9,042 nt of DNA, from contig JADDPU010000391.1 in assembly GCA_016781725.1 (NCBI GenBank), positions 1 through 9,042 on the forward strand, in the 5' to 3' direction. Origin of the DNA: Rubrobacter sp. (GTDB lineage Bacteria; Actinomycetota; Rubrobacteria; Rubrobacterales; Rubrobacteraceae). Positions 1 through 5,334 of the stretch are shown here, piece after piece. Position 1 is the stretch's first letter, and each line of letters starts with the position of its first letter. The notes beneath the pieces are model-generated. The model saw nothing but the letters and a program-made list of their open reading frames with translations. It searched no databases and was not told where the DNA came from. A program made the position numbers and the translations under genes.

Positions 1-136
1 CTTCTCCGTGAAGCTGCGCGACGAGACGGACCTGGACCGTCTGGGCGACGAGCTGGTCTCGGTGGTATCGGGGGCGATGCAGCCGGAGCACGCCTCGCTG
101 TGGCTGCGTCGAACGGACGCGACGGGGCGGCGATGA
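1..136 (+). CDS. C-terminal fragment of a multi-pass membrane sensor-like protein
   Basis: Only the last 44 or so residues are in the window; the gene enters from the left edge with its first complete codon at position 2 and stops at TGA 134-136. The fragment contains LRDETDLDRL and then QPEHASLWLRR, which match the tail ends of the next two complete genes (LRDETELEVL...QPAHAGLWIRP and LRDETDLEAL...RPAHARLWLRP). It is therefore very probably the end of a third tandem copy of the same membrane protein family. The tail resembles the first helix and strand of a GAF domain but stops there. Its stop codon overlaps the next gene's start in an ATGA arrangement (133-136), so the two are probably translationally coupled. 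Family membership is well supported by the tail; nothing can be said about the missing part. Confidence 0.8.
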   Translation, partial: FSVKLRDETDLDRLGDELVSVVSGAMQPEHASLWLRRTDATGRR

Positions 137-1377
137 ACGCGGGCGCCACCCGGCTCGCCTGGTCGCTCTGGGGCCTCGCGCTCGGCTTCGCCGTCGCCGG
201 CCTCTTCTTCGGGGTTCTCTCGATCCCGGCGGAGCTCCCGCGGAGCCGCGAGCCCATGCTGGCACCGATCCTGGTCCTGGACGCCCTGCTCATCCTCTAC
301 GGAACTTTAGGCGCCCTCATAGCTTCGCGGCGCCCGCGGAACTCCATCGGTTGGATCTTCTGCTTTGTGGCGGTCTCCCTCGGGGTGCTCTCCGCCGCCT
401 ACGGCTACGCCGACTACGCGCTGTACGTGAGGGATGATCCGCTGCCCGGTGCCGTACTGGCCGCGTGGGTCACGAACTGGCTCCCCAGCGCCGCGGTGTT
501 CGTAGCGGTGTGCTTTCTGTTCCTGCTCTTCCCCGACGGCCGCCCGGCCTCCCCCCGGTGGCGGCCGGTCGTCTGGGCACTGGCCGCGGTCGGTGCCGCG
601 GCGGTACTCGCCTCCGCTCTCGAGCCCCGGATCTTCACGTTCCCGACCGTCGAGAACCCGCTCGGCCTGGGAGGGTCCGCCGGCAGGGCCGCCGACGTCG
701 CCAACGACCTCACAGACTTCTTAGCTATCCCCACCTTCCTCGTCTCTCTGGCCTCGATGATCTCGCGCTTACGCGGCGCGCGGGGCCGCGAGCGCCTGCA
801 GCTCAAATGGGTGGCCTACGCCGCCGCGCTCACGGCGACGAGCTTCGCGGCTTCTTTCGCGGCCGGCGCGCTGACGGGCTGGCAGCCTGCCTCCGACGCC
901 TTTTTCTTGCTTGGGGTTGTGGGTTTCGCCGGTCTACCCGTCGCGGCGGGGGTGGCCATCTTGAGGCACCGCCTCTACGGGATAGACCTCCTCATAAACC
1001 GAACCCTCGTCTACGCGACGCTGACTGCGGCGCTCGCGTTGGTCTACGTCGGTGGCGTAATCTCCTTGCAGTACGTATTCCGCGCCGTTACGGGCGGCGA
1101 GTCGCAGCTCGCGGTGGTGGCTTCCACGCTCGCCATAGCCGCGCTGTTCAACCCCCTCAGGCGACGCATCCAGGCGTTCGTGGACCGGAGCTTCTACCGC
1201 CGCAAGTACGACGCCGCGAGAACGCTCGAATCCTTCTCCGCGAGGCTCAGGGACGAGACGGAGCTTGAGGTGCTCGAGGACGACCTCCTTGAAGTGATAG
1301 CGGAGACGGTGCAGCCGGCCCACGCCGGCTTGTGGATCCGGCCCCCCTCCAAGATAGACGGGGAGACGGTCGGGTGA
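133..1377 (+). CDS. multi-pass membrane sensor-like protein, no output domain
   Basis: A 414-residue integral membrane protein with about eight or nine hydrophobic segments (roughly residues 8-30, 46-64, 72-90, 117-133, 146-163, 197-211, 227-246, 257-280, 296-318 and 330-346, some of them marginal). Family landmarks are SRRPRNSIGW (65-74), LFPDGRP (132-138) at the end of a membrane segment, LQLKWVAYA (222-230), YGIDLLINRTLVY around 290-302, then a basic PLRRR/FVDRSFYRRKYDA element and the tail LRDETELEVL...QPAHAGLWIRP. These landmarks occur in the membrane input region of actinobacterial sensor kinases and phosphatases, but here the protein ends before any kinase or phosphatase domain. I chose ATG 133 rather than GTG 100: it overlaps the previous stop as ATGA, has GGGGCGG upstream, and its N-terminus matches the next paralog (AWSLW soon after the start). 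The ligand is unknown; a role as a signal-input subunit for the downstream phosphatase is inference. Confidence 0.8.
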   Translation: MNAGATRLAWSLWGLALGFAVAGLFFGVLSIPAELPRSREPMLAPILVLDALLILYGTLGALIASRRPRNSIGWIFCFVAVSLGVLSAAYGYADYALYVRDDPLPGAVLAAWVTNWLPSAAVFVAVCFLFLLFPDGRPASPRWRPVVWALAAVGAAAVLASALEPRIFTFPTVENPLGLGGSAGRAADVANDLTDFLAIPTFLVSLASMISRLRGARGRERLQLKWVAYAAALTATSFAASFAAGALTGWQPASDAFFLLGVVGFAGLPVAAGVAILRHRLYGIDLLINRTLVYATLTAALALVYVGGVISLQYVFRAVTGGESQLAVVASTLAIAALFNPLRRRIQAFVDRSFYRRKYDAARTLESFSARLRDETELEVLEDDLLEVIAETVQPAHAGLWIRPPSKIDGETVG

Positions 1378-1492
1378 GCGCCCGGTTCTCCGCCTCGGTC
1401 GCGACCTCGCGGCCCGCGCACGGGTCGCCCTGGTCAGGGGGGCCGGTAGCAGGTCTCCCCGAACCGCCCTCCGGCGAAGAGCGGGAGGGCAG
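1378..1492. other. 115-bp intergenic spacer between the sensor paralogs
   Basis: This is the longest spacer between complete genes here. It contains a 10-bp palindrome GGTCGCGACC (1397-1406) and the stem-loop that covers the ribosome binding site of the next gene. I see no convincing -35/-10 pair and no U-tract terminator in it. Confidence 0.5.
1466..1490 (+). promoter_or_regulatory. stem-loop that would mask a Shine-Dalgarno
   Basis: GCCCTCC (1466-1472) is perfectly complementary to GGAGGGC (1484-1490), giving a 7-bp stem, six of its seven pairs G:C, with an 11-nt loop. The right arm is the purine-rich ribosome binding site of the gene that starts at ATG 1493. If it folds in the mRNA, the structure would occlude that site and could limit translation. 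The pairing is seen directly; the regulatory effect is inference. Confidence 0.4.
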
Positions 1493-2788
1493 ATGATCGG
1501 AAACCCCTCTTTCCGCTTCTCCTTCTGGCTCGCCTGGTCGTTGTGGGCGCTGACGGTCGCGCTCATGGGGTTGACCGTCCTGTTCACGGTGATGTACCCG
1601 TTGTACAGGGATACGGCCAGCAACGCCATCAACTTCGCCCTCGCGATCCTGTTCGTCGCCACCTTCGGGACGGTTGGGGCCTTGATCGCCTCCCGCCGGC
1701 CCGAGAACCCTATCGGCTGGGTCTTCTGTGGCATGGGCCTGGCCCTGGTTGTTGCCGTCTTCTTCGGCAACTATGCGCAGTATTCCCTCGTGGTCGACCC
1801 GGGGGCCTTGCCCTGGGCAAAGTCGGCGGCTTGGGTGGGAAATTGGATCTGGCTCGTCGCGTTGAGCCCGCTCGGGTTCATCTTGCTTCTCTTCCCCGAC
1901 GGCCGTCCTCCGTCACCTCGCTGGCGGATCGTCGCGCGGCTCCAGATCGCCGCGCTCGCCGGGTGGTCCGTCTCCCAGGCGTTCGCCCCGGGTCCCCTCG
2001 TCAACGCCGGCTACGAATCTGTGGAGAATCCCTACGGGATCGAAGCGCTCGGGGGGCTCTTCAAGGTTGTAGGAACCATCTCAGGCTTCCTCGTTTTGGC
2101 GACCGTGATCGCTTCGGCCTTCTCCATCTTGGTCAGGTTCCTCCGTTCGAGGGGAGACGAGCGCCGCCAGATAAAGTGGGTCGCCTACGCGGGGGGGCTG
2201 GTGATGCTAGTCCTCGTGTTGCAACTCGGTGTGGAGACGGCGTTGCCGGAGACCGACTTGCTGGTCGAGGTCCTCACCCTCTCCCTCGTCGCTGCGCTCT
2301 GCACCGTGCCCATCGCCGCGGGTGTCGCCATCTTGAAGTACCGGCTCTACGAGATCGACGCGATCATCAACCGCACGCTGGTCTACGGTCTGCTCACGTT
2401 CTCTCTGGTACTCGTATACGTGGGCAGCGTCGTGCTGCTTCGAGGGCTGGTCTTCGGTTTTACCGGGCGCTCCTCCCAACTCGTGGTCGTCGCCTCTACA
2501 CTTGCGGTCGCGGCGTTGTTCGGACCGCTGCGCCGGCGCGTGCAGGGCTTCATAGACCGCCGCTTCTACCGTGAGAAGTACGACGCGGCGAAGACGCTCG
2601 AGGCCTTCTCGGCCAGGCTGCGCGACGAGACCGACCTCGAGGCCTTGGGCGGGGGCCTCCTGGAGGTGGTGGGGGAGACGGTGCGCCCGGCGCACGCCAG
2701 GCTCTGGCTGCGCCCGCCGGCTCGGGTGCGAGGGGAGGAAAGGCGAGCAGAAATGCGAGAGAATTATCGGGAGAGAGGAGTTTCGTAA
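1493..2788 (+). CDS. multi-pass membrane sensor-like protein, tandem paralog
   Basis: A 431-residue integral membrane protein, clearly paralogous to the gene before it. It shares AWSLWAL near the N-terminus, LIASRRPENPIGWVFC (64-79), LLFPDGRPPSPRW (132-144), RRQIKWVAYAGG (224-235), YRLYEIDAIINRTLVYGLL (283-301), PLRRRVQGFIDRRFYREKYD (345-364) and the tail LRDETDLEAL...RPAHARLWLRPP (377-409). About eight membrane segments are predicted by eye. The last 20 or so residues (RVRGEERRAE onward) are charged and look unstructured. ATG 1493 follows GGGAGGG (1483-1489), which lies in a possible hairpin. The stop codon TAA (2786-2788) falls inside a 12-bp tandem repeat, and the gene is followed 58 bp later by the RsbU-like phosphatase. 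Its tail ends where the phosphatase's GAF-like part would be expected to continue, so a physical partnership is plausible. No catalytic domain is present, and the signal sensed is unknown. Confidence 0.8.
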   Translation: MIGNPSFRFSFWLAWSLWALTVALMGLTVLFTVMYPLYRDTASNAINFALAILFVATFGTVGALIASRRPENPIGWVFCGMGLALVVAVFFGNYAQYSLVVDPGALPWAKSAAWVGNWIWLVALSPLGFILLLFPDGRPPSPRWRIVARLQIAALAGWSVSQAFAPGPLVNAGYESVENPYGIEALGGLFKVVGTISGFLVLATVIASAFSILVRFLRSRGDERRQIKWVAYAGGLVMLVLVLQLGVETALPETDLLVEVLTLSLVAALCTVPIAAGVAILKYRLYEIDAIINRTLVYGLLTFSLVLVYVGSVVLLRGLVFGFTGRSSQLVVVASTLAVAALFGPLRRRVQGFIDRRFYREKYDAAKTLEAFSARLRDETDLEALGGGLLEVVGETVRPAHARLWLRPPARVRGEERRAEMRENYRERGVS

Positions 2789-2804
2789 CGCTTTTCGTAA
2801 CGCT
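2781..2804 (+). repeat. perfect 12-bp tandem repeat upstream of the phosphatase gene
   Basis: TTTCGTAACGCT occurs twice head to tail (2781-2792 and 2793-2804), followed by two further matching bases (TT). The block is markedly more AT-rich than its surroundings and contains the stop codon of the upstream gene at 2786-2788. It ends 18 bp before a TAGAAT hexamer, so it covers the region where an activator or repressor would sit relative to that possible promoter. The repeat is certain; its role as an operator is inference. Confidence 0.6.
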
Positions 2805-2822
2805 TTGGAGACGGACGGCGCC

Positions 2823-2828
2823 TAGAAT
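2823..2828 (+). promoter_or_regulatory. candidate -10 element (TAGAAT)
   Basis: TAGAAT differs from TATAAT at one position and lies in the 58-bp gap before the phosphatase gene. No good TTGACA-like -35 is present at 16-18 bp; that position is occupied by the end of the 12-bp tandem repeat, which could fit an activator-dependent promoter. Transcription would start near 2835, leaving a leader of only about 12 nt that barely includes the ribosome binding site. No SigB-type pair (GTTT, then GGGTA) was found. The call is tentative. Confidence 0.3.
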
Positions 2829-2835
2829 GGTGGGC

Positions 2836-2843
2836 AAGGAGGT
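2836..2843 (+). promoter_or_regulatory. strong Shine-Dalgarno for the phosphatase gene
   Basis: AAGGAGGT is an almost full complement of the 16S rRNA 3' end and sits four bases before ATG 2847. It fixes that start. The same frame has a TAG at 2823-2825, so the protein cannot extend upstream into the membrane-protein gene. Confidence 0.75.
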
Positions 2844-2846
2844 CAG

Positions 2847-4019
2847 ATGACGACGCAGACAAAGAACAGGATGAGGTTCTGGCAGGACCTCTTCAAGCGC
2901 GACGGACGCAAGGCGCCCGAGGAGACGCCCGCGGTCGCGGACGACGTGCCGCGGCAGGCCGCGCCGGAGCTGGACATAGCGCCGAACGACCCGATCCTCG
3001 CCTACCTCGCGAGCGTCTCGGGCGTCGTGGAGGTCGAGAAGCTTGACCTCGACTCCCCGGCGCTAAGACAGATGAGGGAGGCCGGCGTCAAGCTCCTGGT
3101 GCCGCTCGTGAGCCAGGGGGAGCTCATAGGGCTCCTGAACCTGGGTCCGCGCCTCTCGCAGCAGGAGTACTCGGCCGACGACCGCAAGCTCCTTAGCGAC
3201 CTTGCCACCCAGACGGCCCCAGCCGTCAGGGTCGCCCAGCTCGTCAGGCAGCAGCAGCAGGAGGCCAAGGAGCGGGAGCGCATCGAGCAGGAGCTCAGGA
3301 TCGCGCGCCTCATCCAACAGACCCTCCTGCCCAAAACCCTGCCAGAGCTCCCCGGCTACGAGGTGGCTGCCTACTACCAGCCGGCCCGCGAGGTAGGCGG
3401 CGACTTCTACGACTTTCTCGAGCTCGAAGACGGCCGCCTTGGGCTCGTGATCGGGGACGTGACCGACAAGGGCGTCCCGGCCGCCCTGGTGATGGCGACG
3501 ACCCGCACGATGCTCCGGGCCGCAGCCCAGCGCCTGGACTCGCCGGGAGAGGTCCTAAAGCGGGTCAACGACGTGCTGGTCCTGGACATACCGCCCAACA
3601 TGTTCGTCACCTGCCTCTACGCGATCCTCGACCCCGAGAGCGGCCGGCTCGTCTACGCGAACGCCGGCCACGACCTGCCGTACCGGCGGCGGGCCGGGCG
3701 CTCCGAGGGGGCCGAGGAGCTTCGGGCGAGGGGGATGCCCCTGGGGCTCATGCCGGGGATGGGCTACGAGGAGAAGGAGATCGTGCTCGAGAGGGGCGAG
3801 GGCGTCCTCTTCTACAGCGACGGGCTCGTCGAGGCGCACGACCCGAGGCGCGACATGTTCGGCTTCCCGCGGCTGCAAGGCCTCGTCGGGGCCCAGCGCT
3901 CGGGCGGCTCCTCGCTTATCACCTTCCTCCTCTCGGAGCTTAGGCGCTTCACCGGCGAGGGCTGGGAGCAGGAGGACGACATCACGCTGGTTACCCTCGA
4001 TAGACCGGAGGAGTCGTGA
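2847..4019 (+). CDS. RsbU-like PP2C (SpoIIE-type) serine phosphatase with partial GAF region
   Basis: A 390-residue cytoplasmic protein predicted to dephosphorylate the phosphoserine of STAS antagonists in a partner-switching cascade. By eye its parts are: a basic amphipathic start (RMRFWQDLFKR, 8-18); a charged linker to about 40; a GAF-like segment (about 48-135) with VKLLVPLVSQGELIGLLNLG (81-100) and YSADDRKLLSDLATQTAPAV; a coiled-coil linker (about 134-160, RQQQQEAKERERIEQEL); and a SpoIIE/PP2C domain (about 165-387). Conserved phosphatase motifs are GGDFYDF (184-190), GDVTDKGVPAAL (203-214), NAGHDLP (272-278), YSDGLVEA (323-330) and EDDITLV (376-382), so the metal-binding acidic residues appear intact. 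The GAF-like segment is about 90 residues against a usual 140-150 and seems to lack the first helix and strands. It overlaps the next gene by GTGA. Function at family level is well supported; the precise substrate is inferred to be the two STAS proteins downstream. Confidence 0.92.
   Translation: MTTQTKNRMRFWQDLFKRDGRKAPEETPAVADDVPRQAAPELDIAPNDPILAYLASVSGVVEVEKLDLDSPALRQMREAGVKLLVPLVSQGELIGLLNLGPRLSQQEYSADDRKLLSDLATQTAPAVRVAQLVRQQQQEAKERERIEQELRIARLIQQTLLPKTLPELPGYEVAAYYQPAREVGGDFYDFLELEDGRLGLVIGDVTDKGVPAALVMATTRTMLRAAAQRLDSPGEVLKRVNDVLVLDIPPNMFVTCLYAILDPESGRLVYANAGHDLPYRRRAGRSEGAEELRARGMPLGLMPGMGYEEKEIVLERGEGVLFYSDGLVEAHDPRRDMFGFPRLQGLVGAQRSGGSSLITFLLSELRRFTGEGWEQEDDITLVTLDRPEES
4007..4013 (+). 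promoter_or_regulatory. ribosome binding site supporting a GTG start
   Basis: GGAGGAG lies inside the last codons of the phosphatase gene, just ahead of GTG 4016. It supports that GTG as the start of the kinase gene and coupled translation through the GTGA overlap at 4016-4019. Confidence 0.7.
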
Positions 4020-4513
4020 CCGCACGCAGGAACGAGGCCTACCGGACGCTCGCCGAGCTGAGCGTGCCGAGCGAGCCAGGCAACGAGCGGCTGGCGATGG
4101 AGGAGGTCGCCGGAACCGTAGAGGGGCTCGGGCTGCCAGAGAGGACCCTGGAGCGGCTGAAAACGGCGGTCGCCGAGGCGACGATGAACGCGATGGAGCA
4201 CGGCAACCACTACAGGGAGGAGGCCCCCGTCTTTATAGAGGTGTCGGCCTCGGAGGCCGAGCTCTCCGTCAAGATAACCGACGAGGGGAGCGGACCGCCG
4301 GCCTTCACCCAGGAGACGCCGGACCTCGAGGCCAAGCTCGAGGGCATGCAGACCCCGAGGGGCTGGGGGCTCTTCCTCATCAAGAGCATGGTTGACGAGA
4401 TGAACGTCACCGGCGACGAGGGCCACCACACAGTGGAGTTGATCCTGCACCTCGACGACAAAACATCGACGAGCGAGCGGAAGGAGGCAAGCGATGGCCG
4501 TACGGCACCTTGA
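4016..4513 (+). CDS. RsbW-like anti-sigma factor / serine protein kinase (GHKL ATPase)
   Basis: A 165-residue protein of the HATPase_c anti-sigma family (RsbW/SpoIIAB). Such proteins bind and hold a sigma factor or other partner, and inactivate STAS antagonists by phosphorylating a serine. The N box is EATMNAMEHGN (54-64), with the Mg-coordinating Glu54 and Asn58; the G1 box is DEGSGP (89-94); the G2 box is RGWGLFLIKSMVDE (115-128). All nucleotide-binding elements look intact, and the length is typical. The last 18 or so residues (KTSTSERKEASDGRTAP) are polar and probably disordered. The GTG start overlaps the phosphatase stop, and the 3' end overlaps the next gene by 20 bp, so stoichiometry is probably set by coupled translation. 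No sigma factor lies nearby, so the partner is unknown. A histidine kinase is ruled out by the absence of a dimerisation/phosphoacceptor helix. Confidence 0.9.
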   Translation: MTARRNEAYRTLAELSVPSEPGNERLAMEEVAGTVEGLGLPERTLERLKTAVAEATMNAMEHGNHYREEAPVFIEVSASEAELSVKITDEGSGPPAFTQETPDLEAKLEGMQTPRGWGLFLIKSMVDEMNVTGDEGHHTVELILHLDDKTSTSERKEASDGRTAP

Positions 4514-4850
4514 GGTGGAGGTGCGCCGGGAGCCTAAAGGCGCCGTGCTCGACCTGCGGGGCGAGATCAACGGCTTCGCCCAACAGGCCCTCGACGCAGC
4601 CTACGCCGAGGCGGAGGAGGGAGACCCGGAGACCATCCTCCTCAACTTCGAGGAGGTTGACTACATCAACTCCACCGGGATAGCCCTGATAGTGGGCCTG
4701 CTCGCCAGGGCGCGCGCCTCAAAGCGCAGCCTCTCGGCCTACGGGCTCTCCGACCACTACGTGGAGATCTTCAACATTACCCGCCTCTCGGACTTCGTGA
4801 GCGTCTTTCCGGACGAGAAGAGCGCCCTGAGCGAGGCGAAGCCTGCGTGA
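4494..4850 (+). CDS. STAS-domain anti-sigma factor antagonist (RsbV/SpoIIAA-like), copy 1
   Basis: A 118-residue single STAS domain. The family binds the RsbW-type kinase when unphosphorylated and releases that kinase's partner; phosphorylation by the kinase turns it off. The phosphoacceptor loop is YINSTGIALIVGL (57-69), with Ser60 at the position of Ser58 in B. subtilis SpoIIAA; the residue before it is Asn instead of the usual Asp. Other landmarks are LRGEINGFA (21-29), ETILLNFEEVDYI (46-58) and YGLSDHYVEIFNITRLSDF (about 78-96). ATG 4494 has AAGGAGG (4481-4487) upstream, inside the kinase gene. The 3' end lies on an imperfect 20/19-bp tandem duplication whose second copy supplies the in-frame TGA. 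Its neighbours (phosphatase, kinase, second STAS protein) make a role in the same switch very likely. Confidence 0.9.
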   Translation: MAVRHLEVEVRREPKGAVLDLRGEINGFAQQALDAAYAEAEEGDPETILLNFEEVDYINSTGIALIVGLLARARASKRSLSAYGLSDHYVEIFNITRLSDFVSVFPDEKSALSEAKPA

Positions 4851-4866
4851 GCGAGGCGAGCCGGCG
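4828..4866 (+). repeat. imperfect tandem duplication (20/19 bp) at a gene end
   Basis: The 20-bp unit at 4828-4847 is repeated at 4848-4866 with one base missing and one substitution; the first 12 bases, TGAGCGAGGCGA, are identical. The copy supplies the TGA stop (4848-4850) of the first STAS gene. It looks like a slippage-type duplication. The 20-bp period is not a multiple of three, so the event would have changed the reading frame at the C-terminus. Confidence 0.5.
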
Positions 4867-4944
4867 TACGGTGGGGACCGGCTGCACGGGTCGCTCCACG
4901 CCCTTCGCGGCGAGTTCGAGGGAGTCATGGTGTCAAGCCGGGAA

Positions 4945-4949
4945 AGGAG
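4945..4949 (+). promoter_or_regulatory. ribosome binding site that decides the second STAS start
   Basis: AGGAG lies seven bases before ATG 4957. The in-frame upstream ATG 4927 has its purine run only about two bases away, which is too close. The ATG 4957 product also aligns end to end with the first STAS protein, so 4957 is the better start. Confidence 0.6.
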
Positions 4950-4956
4950 AGAGGAA

Positions 4957-5316
4957 ATGCCCCAGGCACAGGTAACGATGGAAGTGCGCAAGGTGAACGA
5001 TGGCGTGAGCGTCATAGACGTCAAGGGCGAGCTTACCGCCTTCGCCGAGGGCGTCCTGATGGACGCCTACAACCAGGCCAGCGACGGCGGGGTGCGCGCG
5101 ATCGTCCTTAACTTCGAGGGCCTCGAGTACATGAACAGTAGCGGCATAGGCCTCCTGGTCACGCTGCTCATCCGCGTCAACCGCGAGAAGCAGAGGCTCC
5201 TCACCTACGGCCTCTCCGACCACTACCAGAACATCTTCCAGATCACGCGCCTTGACGACGCCATCGGCATCTACGGCTCGGAAGAGGAGGCCGTCCGGGC
5301 CGCGGATACTACGTAA
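4957..5316 (+). CDS. STAS-domain anti-sigma factor antagonist (RsbV/SpoIIAA-like), copy 2
   Basis: A 119-residue single STAS domain, paralogous to the gene before it. Aligned motifs include MEVRKVNDG / VEVRREPKG near the start, VKGELTAFAEG (22-32), AIVLNFEGLEYMNSSGIGLL (48-67) and LLTYGLSDHYQNIFQITRLDD. The predicted phosphoacceptor is Ser61 in the NSSG loop, with a second serine next to it that copy 1 lacks (NSTG). It lies 106 bp after copy 1, the largest gap inside the module; that gap shows no clear promoter, only a 6-bp inverted repeat, AGCCGG/CCGGCT (4859-4864/4878-4883). Two antagonists for one visible kinase could mean two inputs, graded buffering, or a second kinase elsewhere. The start was chosen at ATG 4957; ATG 4927 would add ten residues. 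Confidence 0.9.
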   Translation: MPQAQVTMEVRKVNDGVSVIDVKGELTAFAEGVLMDAYNQASDGGVRAIVLNFEGLEYMNSSGIGLLVTLLIRVNREKQRLLTYGLSDHYQNIFQITRLDDAIGIYGSEEEAVRAADTT

Positions 5317-5334
5317 AGAGAGGAGACGAGGGCC

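Noticed and set aside
100..132. GTG 100 as the start of the first complete membrane-protein gene, adding 11 residues
   Set aside because: ATG 133 gives the ATGA overlap with the previous stop and an N-terminus that matches the paralog at 1493; the extra residues lie entirely inside the tail codons of the preceding gene.
1397..1406. 10-bp palindrome GGTCGCGACC in the spacer between the sensor genes, possible operator
   Set aside because: Perfect 10-bp palindromes are expected several times by chance in a 9-kb GC-rich window; no second copy or promoter accompanies it.
2700..2860. The possibility that the membrane protein and phosphatase are one gene broken by a frameshift
   Set aside because: The two frames are separated by stops in both (TAA 2786-2788 and TAG 2823-2825), and the phosphatase has a near-perfect Shine-Dalgarno and ATG; two separate genes is the simpler reading, though ancestral fission remains possible.
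4859..4883. Inverted repeat AGCCGG/CCGGCT between the two STAS genes, possible terminator
   Set aside because: The stem is only 6 bp with a 13-base loop and no T-tract follows; it is too weak to call in sequence this GC-rich.
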